The notes beneath the pieces are model-generated. The model ran no database searches and was not told the origin of the DNA. It saw nothing but the letters and a program-made list of their open reading frames with translations. Both the position numbers and the translations under genes were made by a program. Of a stretch of 64,000 nt of DNA, positions 19,365-28,948 are shown in pieces. How positions within the stretch are numbered: the stretch's first letter is position 1; each line of letters begins with the position of its first letter. The DNA is taken from the NCBI GenBank assembly GCA_012838385.1, contig DUPL01000068.1, forward strand, positions 1 through 64,000, read 5' to 3'. The stretch is from Clostridiaceae bacterium. Its GTDB lineage: Bacteria > Bacillota > Clostridia > UBA1212 > DUPL01.

Positions 19365-21704
19365 ATGGAAAAGTATGAAATCAGTATAAGAACATTGGTG
19401 GAGTTTATTCTCAGATACGGAGACATAACAACAAGCGACAAGCCGGGCCAAAATGTTGAAAGAGCCCAGTATGGTGCCCATATCCATAAAAAACTTCAAC
19501 AGGAATTTGAAAAAGAGAAAGATTACAACAAAGAAGCGTATGTAAGGCATACCTATGAAAAAAGTGATATATCCCTTACAGTCACCGGTCGTGCAGATGG
19601 CTGGTATATAACTGATGACAAATTGTACGTGGATGAAATAAAGACTGTGGAATTTGATTTGGAGATAATGGAGGAAATTGATCCATTGCATCTGGCTCAA
19701 GCCATGTGCTATGCATATGTTCTCTCATTAGATGAAAAGATGAATTCAATAGTTAATGTTATCTACTACAACATTCACACTGATGAGAAAAGAATAATGC
19801 AAAAAGAGTATACTTTTGCCGAACTTGAGGAATTCTTTCTAAATCTCTGCGAGAGATACATATCCTGGATTTCCTTCGACAGGGAAAGAAAAGTAAAATT
19901 ACATGTGCAGTTAAAAGAATTGAAGTTTCCTTTTCCCATGTACAGAGAAGGACAGAGACAACTGTGCACTGCTGTATACAGGACAATAGAAAGGGAAAAC
20001 AAGCTTCTTGTTCAAGCTCCTACCGGTATAGGAAAAACCATATCCGTATTGTTTCCATCTTTGAAAGCTGTAGCTGAAGGAAAGGGCGGGAGAATATTTT
20101 TTCTCACTGCGCGAAACGCAGGAGTTCTTGCCCCTCAGGATACGCTATTGATGCTTAATTCAAAAGCAAATGATTTGTCATTTATAGCGCTGACAGCAAA
20201 GGAGAAGATATGTCCCTTTGAGCTTGCATGTAATCCAGAGGATTGCGAATACGCAAAAGGACATTATGACAGAATAAATGATGCGGTATTTGAAAGCATC
20301 AATAATTACCGCCTATTTACAAGAGATGTTATTGAAAAGATATCGAAAAAACATAAGGTGTGTCCTTTTGAGTTTTCCTTGGATGTTTCCGAGTGGGTGG
20401 ATGTTGTTATTGGCGACTACAACTATCTTTTTGACCCCAGGGTCTACTTGAAACGCTTCTTTTCAAGCAAGCAGGACCATGTTTTTTTAGTAGATGAAGC
20501 GCACAACTTGATTGACAGAACTAGGGATATGTATACCCAGAAACTGTATAAAAAGTCGTTTTCAGAGGTTAGGAAGAAGTTTAAAGACAGAGAAAATGGC
20601 AGGAATGTATACAACAAAGCAGGCAAAGTCATTCGTTATTTTAATAAATTGAATAAAAGCCTTGACGACAAAGATTATGTCGTAACCGAAGAGTTTGACA
20701 ATACCATGTACATGCTCGTTAACGACTTCACGGTCTGTTTGACGGAGTTTCTTCATAAGGTGGGTAGTGACGACGAAAAAGTAACAGAGCTTTTCATGAA
20801 CTGTCTTTTCTTCTGCAAACTTTTAGAGATATATGATGAAAGGTTCTGCTATTACACACGAAAAGAAAATAGTGATATTTTTGCTTGCGTGTATCTTGCT
20901 GATCCTTCAAAAATAATTGGGGAGACACTGGAGCTTGGAAGAAGTGCAATTTTGTTTTCTGGTACATTGGAACCTCTTCAATATTATTATCAAGGGTTTG
21001 GAGTAAAGGAAGATGACAAAATATTTTCCGTTTCGTCTCCGTTCCCAAAAGAGAACAGAAAGGTCTTCATTTGCACGGATGTTTCGACCCGGTACAAAAA
21101 AAGGGCATTTTATTATGAATTGATTGCAGAATATATACTGGGGTTGGCATCTCTTCAAAAAGGAAACTTCATAGTTTACTTCAGTTCATACAGATATTTA
21201 AAGGATGTAGCAAATTGTCTTCCTGCCGAGCTTATGGATATAACTGTGTTTATACAACCCCAGACACAGGATCCTGATGAAAGAGAACAGTTTGTCCATG
21301 ATTTCAAATCAGAACCGGATGGTGTCAGGATAGGTCTTTGTGTTCTTGGAGGAATATATTCCGAAGGTATTGACCTTGCAGGTGACAGGCTTGGTGGGGT
21401 AATTGTGGTTGGAGTTGGACTGCCTCAGGTATGCTTGGAAAGAGATATTATTAAGATGGTGTATGATAGAAACCAATGGGGCAGCGGTTTTATGAATGCT
21501 TATGTTTTTCCAGGTATAAACAAGGTTCTTCAGGCAGCGGGAAGAGTTATTCGAACTGAAACAGACAAAGGATTTATTGTGCTGTTGGATGAAAGATTTA
21601 ATGAAAACCCGTATAAATCGTTACTGCCTGAAGATATGAAATCTGGATGTTTATACAATAAAAATGATTGTATTAAGGAAATAAAAAAGTTAATGGAAAG
21701 TTAA
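19365..21704 (+). CDS. DinG/XPD-type Fe-S helicase with N-terminal PD-(D/E)XK nuclease-like domain
   Basis: 779 residues. The N-terminal 200 residues hold VDEIKTV, and then HLAQAMCYAYV, resembling motifs II-III and the Gln-Tyr motif of RecB/Cas4-like PD-(D/E)XK nucleases. The helicase part has Walker A APTGIGKTIS (about 217), a four-Cys region of about residues 283-333 (CPFELACNPEDC, then HKVCPF) typical of the XPD/DinG Fe-S domain, DEAH in VDEAHNL (about 376), and motif VI QAAGRVIRT. It probably unwinds 5' overhangs or structured DNA. ATG 19365 has GGAG at 19351. It follows hemW by one base. Confidence 0.85.
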   Translation: MEKYEISIRTLVEFILRYGDITTSDKPGQNVERAQYGAHIHKKLQQEFEKEKDYNKEAYVRHTYEKSDISLTVTGRADGWYITDDKLYVDEIKTVEFDLEIMEEIDPLHLAQAMCYAYVLSLDEKMNSIVNVIYYNIHTDEKRIMQKEYTFAELEEFFLNLCERYISWISFDRERKVKLHVQLKELKFPFPMYREGQRQLCTAVYRTIERENKLLVQAPTGIGKTISVLFPSLKAVAEGKGGRIFFLTARNAGVLAPQDTLLMLNSKANDLSFIALTAKEKICPFELACNPEDCEYAKGHYDRINDAVFESINNYRLFTRDVIEKISKKHKVCPFEFSLDVSEWVDVVIGDYNYLFDPRVYLKRFFSSKQDHVFLVDEAHNLIDRTRDMYTQKLYKKSFSEVRKKFKDRENGRNVYNKAGKVIRYFNKLNKSLDDKDYVVTEEFDNTMYMLVNDFTVCLTEFLHKVGSDDEKVTELFMNCLFFCKLLEIYDERFCYYTRKENSDIFACVYLADPSKIIGETLELGRSAILFSGTLEPLQYYYQGFGVKEDDKIFSVSSPFPKENRKVFICTDVSTRYKKRAFYYELIAEYILGLASLQKGNFIVYFSSYRYLKDVANCLPAELMDITVFIQPQTQDPDEREQFVHDFKSEPDGVRIGLCVLGGIYSEGIDLAGDRLGGVIVVGVGLPQVCLERDIIKMVYDRNQWGSGFMNAYVFPGINKVLQAAGRVIRTETDKGFIVLLDERFNENPYKSLLPEDMKSGCLYNKNDCIKEIKKLMES

Positions 21705-21746
21705 CCACTAATGCTTATAATCCGGTGGGTTTTGGGTTCCATTTAA

Positions 21747-21775
21747 TTGACTTAATTTACTAGTTGTTATATAAT
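21747..21775 (+). promoter_or_regulatory. Sigma-A promoter of the transcarboxylase operon
   Basis: TTGACT (21747-21752), 17-base spacer, perfect TATAAT (21770-21775), 58 bases before the first gene of the operon. Confidence 0.75.
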
Positions 21776-21832
21776 TGAATAGATTTGGATTTAATTTAAG
21801 AATGATTATCTAAGAACTTTAGGGGTGTAGCA

Positions 21833-23221
21833 ATGGATATAAGAGAAAGAATTTTGGGCATTTTTGATGAAGCATCTTTTGTAGAAATAGATGCATTCCT
21901 CCAATCTCGTCAATCGACGTCTGATGACAGCGCCAAAGGTGACGGGGTATTGTCCGGATATGGTACTATAAACGGAAGACTAGTCTATGTGGCTGCACAA
22001 GACAGGAACTTCTTAGGAGGTGCATTGGGAGAGATTCATGCATCAAAAATTGCAAGAGCTATCAACATGGCAGTATCTGTCGGTGCGCCTGTATTCCTTG
22101 TATTTGATTCACAAGGCGCAAGACTAAAAGAAGGCCTGTTGGCACTCAATGGATATGGTGAAATAATGCAGGCTGTTTCAAACGCATCAGGAATGGTTCC
22201 TGTAATATCCGTTTGTTGTGGCAACGCATACGGATTGACATCCTACGCATTGGAAATGGCTGATTTTGTGATTATGACAGATAATGGCCGCATGGCTGTT
22301 ACTACTCCTGCTGTCATAAAGGCATCCGACAAAAATGCAGGCGACGAGGTTGGAAATGCAAACTTTAATGAAAAAGTCAGCGGCAACGCAGACCTTGTTT
22401 GCACCGACGCAGAATTACCTTATATTTTGCGCAAACTGGTTTCCTTGCTCCCTGACAACAATTTGACTGGTGCACCTCAAGTTGAATGTACGGATGATTT
22501 GAACAGAAGTTTGGATATAAATACTGATGACCTTGACATACGCAACTGGTTACTACAAATTGCTGATATTGATTCATATTTCGAACTGAAACAGAATTAT
22601 GCAACTGAAATAATTACAGCATTTATAAGGCTTAACGGAAGGGTTGTTGGAACTGTTGCCAACAATGGACTTCTTACCGGGGAAGCCATGAGCAAAGCTG
22701 CAAGGTTTGTGAGATTCTGCGACACATTTAATATTCCTGTGTTGACCCTGACAAATGCTGAAGGGTTTGTAAAAAACCAGGAAGAGGAAGAAAATGGAAT
22801 TGTAAGAAATGCTGCAAAACTTGCTCATGCTTTTGCTGGCTGCACTGTTCCAAAAGTGAATGTGGTTTTGAACAAGGCATATGGCGGAGCTTATGTTTTA
22901 ATGAACAGCAAGCACCTGGGCTCGGATTTGGTATATGCCCTTGAAAATGCAGTAATAGCTCCACTTTCCGATGTGGCATCTGCAGTTATGCTGTTCCAGG
23001 ATGAAATTGCAACAAGTGATGATCCTGTAAAAACCAGAGAAGAAAAGGCTCAGGAATATGCAGAAAAATATGCAAACCCATACGAGGCTGCAAAACTGGG
23101 TTATGTTGATGACATCATCAGACCAGAAGAACTGCGTGTGCGCGTGATTAGCGCATTTGAAATGCTTCTTGGAAAGAGAAAGCACTCCTTGCCAAGAAAG
23201 CACATTAATGTCAATTTATAA
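21833..23221 (+). CDS. Carboxyltransferase subunit (12S / acyl-CoA carboxylase beta-like)
   Basis: 462 residues of the crotonase-like carboxyltransferase family, with N and C domains. It probably moves CO2 between biotin and an acyl-CoA. The C domain keeps KAYGGAYVLMNSKHLGSD, which supplies an oxyanion hole. The N domain keeps FLGGALGEIHA and DSQGARLKEG, but the usual glycine-rich GPCAGGAVY-type segment reads CGNAYGLTSYAL. It is shorter than typical 510-residue family members. First gene of a three-gene operon with biotin carrier and 5S subunits. AGGGGTG lies 5 bases before the ATG. Confidence 0.85.
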   Translation: MDIRERILGIFDEASFVEIDAFLQSRQSTSDDSAKGDGVLSGYGTINGRLVYVAAQDRNFLGGALGEIHASKIARAINMAVSVGAPVFLVFDSQGARLKEGLLALNGYGEIMQAVSNASGMVPVISVCCGNAYGLTSYALEMADFVIMTDNGRMAVTTPAVIKASDKNAGDEVGNANFNEKVSGNADLVCTDAELPYILRKLVSLLPDNNLTGAPQVECTDDLNRSLDINTDDLDIRNWLLQIADIDSYFELKQNYATEIITAFIRLNGRVVGTVANNGLLTGEAMSKAARFVRFCDTFNIPVLTLTNAEGFVKNQEEEENGIVRNAAKLAHAFAGCTVPKVNVVLNKAYGGAYVLMNSKHLGSDLVYALENAVIAPLSDVASAVMLFQDEIATSDDPVKTREEKAQEYAEKYANPYEAAKLGYVDDIIRPEELRVRVISAFEMLLGKRKHSLPRKHINVNL

Positions 23222-23241
23222 CTTTAACGGAGGTAATATAG

Positions 23242-23649
23242 ATGAAAAAATATGTTGTTACAGTAAATGGCACTTCCTATGAGGTTATGGTAGAGGAAGT
23301 TTCTGATAGTGGTAATGTAGCTCCACAAGCAACTCAAGTTGTCAAACAAGAACCTGTTGCAAAGGCTGAACCTGCACCAGCTCCCGCACAACCGAAACCA
23401 ACAGCTCCAAAGCCGATATCAACAGGCACTGCAGGAGCAAAAGACTTGAATTGCCCAATGCCAGGCACTATCGTTAAGATTGCCGTTAAACCAGGGGATT
23501 CCTTGAAGAAGGGAGATTTAATTTTGGTACTGGAAGCAATGAAGATGGAGAACGACATTGTGGCTTCTGAAGATTGTGTTGTTGCATCTGTAAATGTACA
23601 ACAGGGTGCTTCCGTTAACTCAGGTGACGTTCTAATAACATATAACTAA
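23242..23649 (+). CDS. Biotin carboxyl carrier protein (1.3S-like)
   Basis: 135 residues. An N-terminal segment of about 25 residues is joined by an Ala/Pro-rich linker (about 27-62) to a biotinyl domain with the EAMKMEND motif. K101 is the predicted biotinylated lysine. It would shuttle carboxybiotin between the 12S-like and 5S-like subunits on either side of it in the operon. GGAGG lies upstream of the ATG. Confidence 0.93.
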   Translation: MKKYVVTVNGTSYEVMVEEVSDSGNVAPQATQVVKQEPVAKAEPAPAPAQPKPTAPKPISTGTAGAKDLNCPMPGTIVKIAVKPGDSLKKGDLILVLEAMKMENDIVASEDCVVASVNVQQGASVNSGDVLITYN

Positions 23650-23663
23650 GCGAGGGTTGATAA

Positions 23664-25061
23664 ATGGCTAAAGTAAGAATAACTGAAACAGTATTGCGAG
23701 ATGCTCATCAATCTCTTATTGCAACAAGAATGAAAACTGATGAGATGTTGCCAATCATTGAAAAGCTTGACAAGGTGGGGTACAACGCTCTTGAAGCTTG
23801 GGGAGGAGCAACCTTCGACGCATCATTAAGATTCCTGAATGAAGATCCTTGGGAAAGGTTAAGAAAATTCAAGGACCATGCGAAGAACACTCCGCTTCAG
23901 ATGCTGCTTAGGGGTCAGAACATACTTGGTTACAAACATTATGCGGACGATGTGGTTGAATACTTTGTACAAAAGTCTGTGGCAAATGGTATAGATATCA
24001 TAAGAATTTTTGATGCGCTTAATGACTTTAGAAATATAGAGAAGGCCATGAAGGCATGTATTAAAGAAGGTGGACACCCTCAAGGCTCTATTAGTTATAC
24101 GATAAGCCCATACCACAGCCTTGAAGTATTTGTTGAAGATGCAAAAAGGCTTGAAAACATGGGTGCTCAATCCATATGTATTAAGGACATGGCAGGTCTT
24201 CTGATTCCATACGAAGCGTACAACCTGGTTAAAGCCATCAAGGAAAATGTGTCTGTTCCAATAGAACTGCACACCCACTATACCAGCGGCTGCGGTAGCA
24301 TGACGTATCTAAAAGCCATTGAAGCCGGTGTGGACATAATAGACACTGCTATTTCACCTTTTGCATTGGGAACTTCACAGCCACCAACGGAACCAATAGT
24401 TGCAACCTTGAAAGGAACAGAATACGATACGGGGCTTGATTTAAATCTGCTCAGTGAGATTGCAGACTACTTCAGACCTATAAGGGAGAAGTATCTGGAA
24501 TCCAGCCAACTGGATCCAAAAGTGCTCGGCGTTGATATCAACACCCTTATATACCAGGTTCCCGGAGGAATGTTGTCAAACTTGGTTTCACAGCTCAAGC
24601 AGGCCAATGCCATGGACAAATTCAACGATGTTCTGAATGAAGTACCAAGAGTTCGTGAAGATTTAGGATTCCCTCCACTTGTTACTCCTACAAGCCAGAT
24701 TGTTGGAACGCAAGCTGTTTTGAATGTGCTTAGCGGTGAGAGATACAAGATGGTGCCAAAAGAAACAAAGGGGCTGGTAAAGGGTGAATATGGAAAAACT
24801 CCAGCACCAATAAAGGATGAAATTAAAGAGCTTATCTTAAAAGGTGAGAAGGAAATTACATGCAGACCTGCTGATTTGATTGAACCTGAGCTTGACAAGA
24901 TAAGGGAAGAAATCAAGGAATATATTGAGCAGGATGAAGACGTTCTCACTTACGCTCTTTTCCCACAGCCAGCAGTAAATTACTTTAAATACAGGCAGGC
25001 ACAAAAATACAACGTGGATGCGTCTGAAGCAGATTTTGAAAATTCAGTACATCCTGTATAA
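23664..25061 (+). CDS. 5S / oxaloacetate decarboxylase alpha-type carboxyltransferase
   Basis: 465 residues of the pyruvate carboxyltransferase (HMGL-like TIM barrel plus conserved carboxylase domain) family. It opens with ITETVLRDAHQSL; ELHTHYTSG and DIIDTAISPFALGTSQP mark the metal site and the barrel strand. It exchanges CO2 between oxaloacetate/pyruvate and biotin. It has no C-terminal biotin domain, because the carrier is a separate gene just upstream. This matches the 5S subunit of methylmalonyl-CoA:pyruvate transcarboxylase. No membrane OadB/GcdB subunit is nearby, so a sodium pump is not supported. Confidence 0.9.
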   Translation: MAKVRITETVLRDAHQSLIATRMKTDEMLPIIEKLDKVGYNALEAWGGATFDASLRFLNEDPWERLRKFKDHAKNTPLQMLLRGQNILGYKHYADDVVEYFVQKSVANGIDIIRIFDALNDFRNIEKAMKACIKEGGHPQGSISYTISPYHSLEVFVEDAKRLENMGAQSICIKDMAGLLIPYEAYNLVKAIKENVSVPIELHTHYTSGCGSMTYLKAIEAGVDIIDTAISPFALGTSQPPTEPIVATLKGTEYDTGLDLNLLSEIADYFRPIREKYLESSQLDPKVLGVDINTLIYQVPGGMLSNLVSQLKQANAMDKFNDVLNEVPRVREDLGFPPLVTPTSQIVGTQAVLNVLSGERYKMVPKETKGLVKGEYGKTPAPIKDEIKELILKGEKEITCRPADLIEPELDKIREEIKEYIEQDEDVLTYALFPQPAVNYFKYRQAQKYNVDASEADFENSVHPV

Positions 25062-25069
25062 GAAAAGAT

Positions 25070-25103
25070 TTGCGCTTATATTATTTTAAGCGCAATATTT
25101 TTT
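25070..25103 (+). terminator. Intrinsic terminator of the transcarboxylase operon
   Basis: Perfect 9-bp stem TTGCGCTTA (25070-25078) / TAAGCGCAA (25087-25095), 8-base loop, followed by TATTTTTT. It starts 9 bases after the 5S-like stop. Confidence 0.85.
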
Positions 25104-25114
25104 AGGGAGAAAAT

Positions 25115-26338
25115 ATGTACGATTGTATAATAATTGGGGCCGGTGCGGCTGGTCTATTTTCAGCTCTGTCCGCATCGGAAACAGGAAAAAGAGTTCTGAT
25201 ACTTGAAAAAAACAACATACCAGGTAAAAAGATAAGGATAACAGGAAAGGGTAGATGCAACATTACCAATTCCTGTTCTTTTGATGAATTGATTGAGAAT
25301 ATTCCCGGAAATGGTAAGTTTCTTTACTCAAGTTTATCAAGGTTCTCAAACTACGACATAATTGATACCTTTAATAGGCTGGGACTAGAGACAGTGGTCG
25401 AAAGGGGAAACAGGGTGTTTCCTGCATCCAATAAATCCATTGACGTTGTTAATGTACTTGTAAAAGAACTTGAAAGACGAAACGTTGAAATAAGATATAA
25501 CTCCTGCGTTTGCAAAATTGTTTATGAAAATGAATATGTTAAGAGCGTATATGTAAATGACCAATTCATTGAGACCAAGAATTTAATAATAGCTACGGGA
25601 GGCTTATCTTATCCCGGAACAGGATCCACAGGAGATGGATACAGATTTGCAATAGAAGCAGGACATACGATAGTTCCTACAAAACCTTCTCTTGTCCCAC
25701 TTGTCTCATCAGACCAATGGATTAAGGAGCTGCAAGGGTTGTCATTAAAGAATATAAGATTGTCGTTGATAAATAAGGATGGATGTTTTTACAGCGATTT
25801 TGGTGAAATGCTGTTTACTCATAACGGTATATCAGGACCTTTGGTTCTTACAGGCAGCCGACATTATATCTCACAACAATACAAAGAAATTATAGCCAGC
25901 ATAGACTTGAAACCAGCTCTTGATGAAGAAAAACTAGACACTAGACTATTAAGAGACTTTGAAAAATATTCGAGGAAACAGCTAAAAAATGCTTTCAATG
26001 ATCTTTTGCCTGCAAAAATGATTCCAGTTTTCGTAAACAGGCTTGATATTGATGATAATAAGACTGTAAACCAGATAACCAGTTATGAAAGAAAGCAAAT
26101 ACTAACACTACTAAAAGACTTCAGGATAAATATCATTAGTCATGGTAAAATGGCTGAAGCTGTGGTAACATCAGGTGGTGTATGCACGAAAGAAATTAAT
26201 CCTAAAACAATGGAATCAAAGATAAAGAAAGGATTATTCTTTGCAGGTGAAGTAATTGATGTTGACGGATATACCGGTGGATTTAATTTGACAGTTGCTT
26301 TTTCCACTGGATATCTGGCAGGCAAATCTTTAAACTAG
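25115..26338 (+). CDS. HI0933/BaiN-type FAD-dependent oxidoreductase
   Basis: 407 residues. Rossmann motif GAGAAGLFSALSASETGKRV at the N-terminus, then GKGRCNITN, which is characteristic of the HI0933-like flavoprotein family. A C-terminal second FAD-binding segment reads VDGYTGGFNLTVAFSTGY. Members are cytosolic flavoproteins of mostly unknown substrate; BaiN of gut clostridia acts on bile acids, but that role cannot be carried over. AGGGAGA (25104-25110) overlaps the terminator tail and serves the ATG at 25115. Confidence 0.85.
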   Translation: MYDCIIIGAGAAGLFSALSASETGKRVLILEKNNIPGKKIRITGKGRCNITNSCSFDELIENIPGNGKFLYSSLSRFSNYDIIDTFNRLGLETVVERGNRVFPASNKSIDVVNVLVKELERRNVEIRYNSCVCKIVYENEYVKSVYVNDQFIETKNLIIATGGLSYPGTGSTGDGYRFAIEAGHTIVPTKPSLVPLVSSDQWIKELQGLSLKNIRLSLINKDGCFYSDFGEMLFTHNGISGPLVLTGSRHYISQQYKEIIASIDLKPALDEEKLDTRLLRDFEKYSRKQLKNAFNDLLPAKMIPVFVNRLDIDDNKTVNQITSYERKQILTLLKDFRINIISHGKMAEAVVTSGGVCTKEINPKTMESKIKKGLFFAGEVIDVDGYTGGFNLTVAFSTGYLAGKSLN

Positions 26339-26394
26339 TGAATATATTTTTTATTTGCTCATAAAATTTATAAAGCATGATTTTTGGTGATATT

Positions 26395-26856
26395 ATGAGC
26401 AAATTCAAAGTATTTATTATATCTTTATGGATACTAACATTGATATTTGTTTTCAATGGCTTTGGTTATAAAGGCATTGAGTTTGATGACATTGTACAGA
26501 ATTATCCAGAAACAGAGCTGGCAAGCCTAAATGATGCGAGAATGAATTTTAAGGAAGGTCACGGTATCATACAGATTAAGGTAACCAACCTCAGCAGCAG
26601 TGGAAAGAAAAGAGGGGGAGTATACGTATCTGTAAACGGTACGATAAAGCTTAACATTACAACTCAGGATCCTAGAAACTTAAGAGTCAAGGCAAACGAT
26701 ATAATTATTGTAAAAGGCCATGATCTGGCTGGAAACGCAACAGTGACAATATCAGATGTTGCAGGATTCATTGAGCATGATGTAAAAGGTCAGACAATAG
26801 AGGTTGGAAATCTGGCAAAATATTTTGTTACAATCAAGCCTCAGCCAATGGATTGA
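26395..26856 (+). CDS. Small exported or membrane-tethered protein of unknown function
   Basis: 153 residues from ATG 26395 (an in-frame ATG at 26377 adds six). A hydrophobic stretch at residues 5-22 looks like a signal peptide or N-terminal anchor, with no lipobox Cys. The rest is predicted beta-rich (VYVSVNGTIKLNI, DIIIVKGHDLAGNATVTISD), resembling an Ig-like or carbohydrate-binding sandwich, but no family is recognised. It is 53 bases before the cyclophilin gene on the same strand. Confidence 0.65.
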   Translation: MSKFKVFIISLWILTLIFVFNGFGYKGIEFDDIVQNYPETELASLNDARMNFKEGHGIIQIKVTNLSSSGKKRGGVYVSVNGTIKLNITTQDPRNLRVKANDIIIVKGHDLAGNATVTISDVAGFIEHDVKGQTIEVGNLAKYFVTIKPQPMD

Positions 26857-26908
26857 CAATAATTTGGCGGGGATATATACTAATAAAGTTAATATGTGGA
26901 GGTAATTT

Positions 26909-27397
26909 ATGAAAGCAATAATTGAGATGGAAAACAAGGATAGAATCGAAATTGAACTATATGAAGATATTGCTCCAGTTACTGTTGCAAATTTTGTGAA
27001 ACTGGCTGAAGAAGGTTTCTACAATGGACTAATATTCCATAGAGTTATTAAAGACTTCATGATACAGGGTGGATGCCCTTATGGTACAGGAACAGGAGGT
27101 CCCGGATATACTATCAAAGGAGAGTTCAATGCGAATGGATTCCTGAACCCTTTGAAACATACACGCGGTGTTATCTCAATGGCAAGAGCCTTTGATCCTA
27201 ATTCAGCAGGCTCACAATTCTTCATCATGCACAAAGATGCACCTCACCTTGATGGAAGCTATGCCGCTTTCGGCAAAGTAGTGAAAGGCATTGAGGTTGT
27301 AGACAAAATTGCTGAAACTGAAACTGACATGAGGGACAAGCCTTTTGCAGATCAGAAGATAAATAAAATAATAATTGAGAGAGGCGATGTAAATTGA
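26909..27397 (+). CDS. Cyclophilin-type peptidyl-prolyl isomerase
   Basis: 162 residues without signal peptide, so cytosolic. [15 protein letters not shown] carries the catalytic Arg region; NSAGSQFFI and FGKVVKG complete the cyclophilin core. It catalyses cis-trans isomerisation at proline. GGAGGTAATTT precedes the ATG. Its TGA overlaps the TTG start of galE by 4 bases, suggesting coupled translation. Confidence 0.95.
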   Translation: MKAIIEMENKDRIEIELYEDIAPVTVANFVKLAEEGFYNGLIFHRVIKDFMIQGGCPYGTGTGGPGYTIKGEFNANGFLNPLKHTRGVISMARAFDPNSAGSQFFIMHKDAPHLDGSYAAFGKVVKGIEVVDKIAETETDMRDKPFADQKINKIIIERGDVN

Positions 27398-28398
27398 CTA
27401 TTCTTGTAACTGGTGGTGCCGGATATATCGGAAGCCACGCCTGCGTTGAGTTATTAAATAGTGGTCATGACATTGTTGTTTTTGACAATTTTTACAACAG
27501 TTCTCCAGAAGTTTTGGACAGAATCAAGGAAATAACCGGAAGATCATTTTTGGCATATGAATGCGACATGCTTGATGAAGAAGCCATGGAGAGAATTTTT
27601 TCCGAGAACAAGATTGATGCTGTTATGCATTTTGCAGGATACAAGGCAGTAGGGGAGTCCTGTGAAAAACCTCTCATGTATTATCACAATAATATCCAAG
27701 GAACCCTTACCATATTGAATGCAATGGCAAGACACAATGTAAAGAAATTTGTCTTCAGCTCCTCTGCAACAGTTTACGGTGATCCTCAAAGCGTTCCCAT
27801 AGATGAAACATTCCCTTTATCAGCTACAAATCCATACGGAAGAACTAAATTAATGATTGAGGAGATGTTAAGAGATCTCTATGCTGCAGACAATTCATGG
27901 TCTATTATTCTGCTTAGATATTTTAATCCTGTAGGCGCTCATGAGAGTTATATGATAGGAGAGAATCCGAAAGGAATACCCAATAACCTTATGCCAATGA
28001 TAAATAAAGTAGCGCAGCAAGAACTCCCTGTATTAAAGATTTTTGGTAATGATTACAATACAAAAGACGGAACAGGTGTAAGAGACTATATTCATGTTGT
28101 TGATTTGGCCAAGGGACATGTCAAAGCAATTGAATATATAGAAAACTACAATACAATTGAAAGCATTAATTTAGGGACAGGAAAAGGTTATTCCGTTCTT
28201 GAAATGGTACATACCTATATGAGGGTAAACAATGTTGCTGTAAATTATATATTTACAGATAGAAGACCTGGGGATATTGCGGAGTGTTATGCAAATCCTG
28301 AAAAAGCATTAAGATTGCTCAACTGGAAGGCTGAGTATGATTTGGAAAAAATGTGCCGAGACAGTTATCTTTGGAGTGTAAGCGCAACCAAGAGGTGA
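27394..28398 (+). CDS. galE: UDP-glucose 4-epimerase
   Basis: 334-residue extended short-chain dehydrogenase. NAD-binding GGAGYIGSH at the N-terminus, catalytic SSSATVYG and Y-x3-K in YGRTK, and the family C-terminal [11 protein letters not shown]. It interconverts UDP-glucose and UDP-galactose, for galactose use and envelope sugars. Start is TTG 27394, overlapping the cyclophilin stop. Confidence 0.95.
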   Translation: MTILVTGGAGYIGSHACVELLNSGHDIVVFDNFYNSSPEVLDRIKEITGRSFLAYECDMLDEEAMERIFSENKIDAVMHFAGYKAVGESCEKPLMYYHNNIQGTLTILNAMARHNVKKFVFSSSATVYGDPQSVPIDETFPLSATNPYGRTKLMIEEMLRDLYAADNSWSIILLRYFNPVGAHESYMIGENPKGIPNNLMPMINKVAQQELPVLKIFGNDYNTKDGTGVRDYIHVVDLAKGHVKAIEYIENYNTIESINLGTGKGYSVLEMVHTYMRVNNVAVNYIFTDRRPGDIAECYANPEKALRLLNWKAEYDLEKMCRDSYLWSVSATKR

Positions 28399-28402
28399 TA
28401 TG

Positions 28403-28945
28403 ATGTTGAACAAAAAAAATACAGGAGGAATCTTTCTTTTCATAAACAGCATATTGTACCTGCTTCTTTCTGTGTTTTATATAGTAACACCGTTACACGA
28501 CTTTTTGTCACATATAATTGTAACCGGTACTGTGCTCATGGTCTGCGGTCTTGTATGTATTACCGCATTTATAAGTAATCCAAGAGCATATTTCAGACCT
28601 GGATGGATACTGTCTCAGGGATTTTTGCAAATCCTACTAGGATTTTATATCCTCTACAACAGACTTGTAACAAACTACGATTCGTATTTCATCATTTTTG
28701 GTCTTTGGGCATTGTTTACAGGAATTGCCCAAATATCGGTTTCAATTCAAATACGGGCTCTTGATATTAGCAGATGGCATTTTGTATTCTCAATAGGTCT
28801 ATTCAATCTGATAATAGGTATGCTTATGATGCTCAACTTGTTCAAATTTATTGATCTTTTGTTTGTTTACACCGCTATTTACTTGATGTCACTTAGTATA
28901 AGCTATGTATTGGAGTTCTTTGTATATAGAAAGGGTAGTGCATAA
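28403..28945 (+). CDS. HdeD/DUF308-like multi-pass membrane protein
   Basis: 180 residues with about six hydrophobic helices in three pairs and short polar turns, the pattern of DUF308/HdeD-like proteins. No catalytic motif is visible. AGAGG at 28391-28395 is 7 bases before ATG 28403; ATG 28400 is adjacent. It follows galE by 4 bases and probably shares its transcript. Confidence 0.7.
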   Translation: MLNKKNTGGIFLFINSILYLLLSVFYIVTPLHDFLSHIIVTGTVLMVCGLVCITAFISNPRAYFRPGWILSQGFLQILLGFYILYNRLVTNYDSYFIIFGLWALFTGIAQISVSIQIRALDISRWHFVFSIGLFNLIIGMLMMLNLFKFIDLLFVYTAIYLMSLSISYVLEFFVYRKGSA

Positions 28946-28948
28946 ACA

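Noticed and set aside
21705-21745. Terminator after the helicase gene
   Set aside because: The AACCAC/GTGGGTT pairing is short and bulged and has no clean U-run, so it is not called.
23664-25061. Sodium-pumping oxaloacetate decarboxylase
   Set aside because: The alpha-like subunit and carrier are present, but no beta or gamma membrane subunit is encoded next to them.
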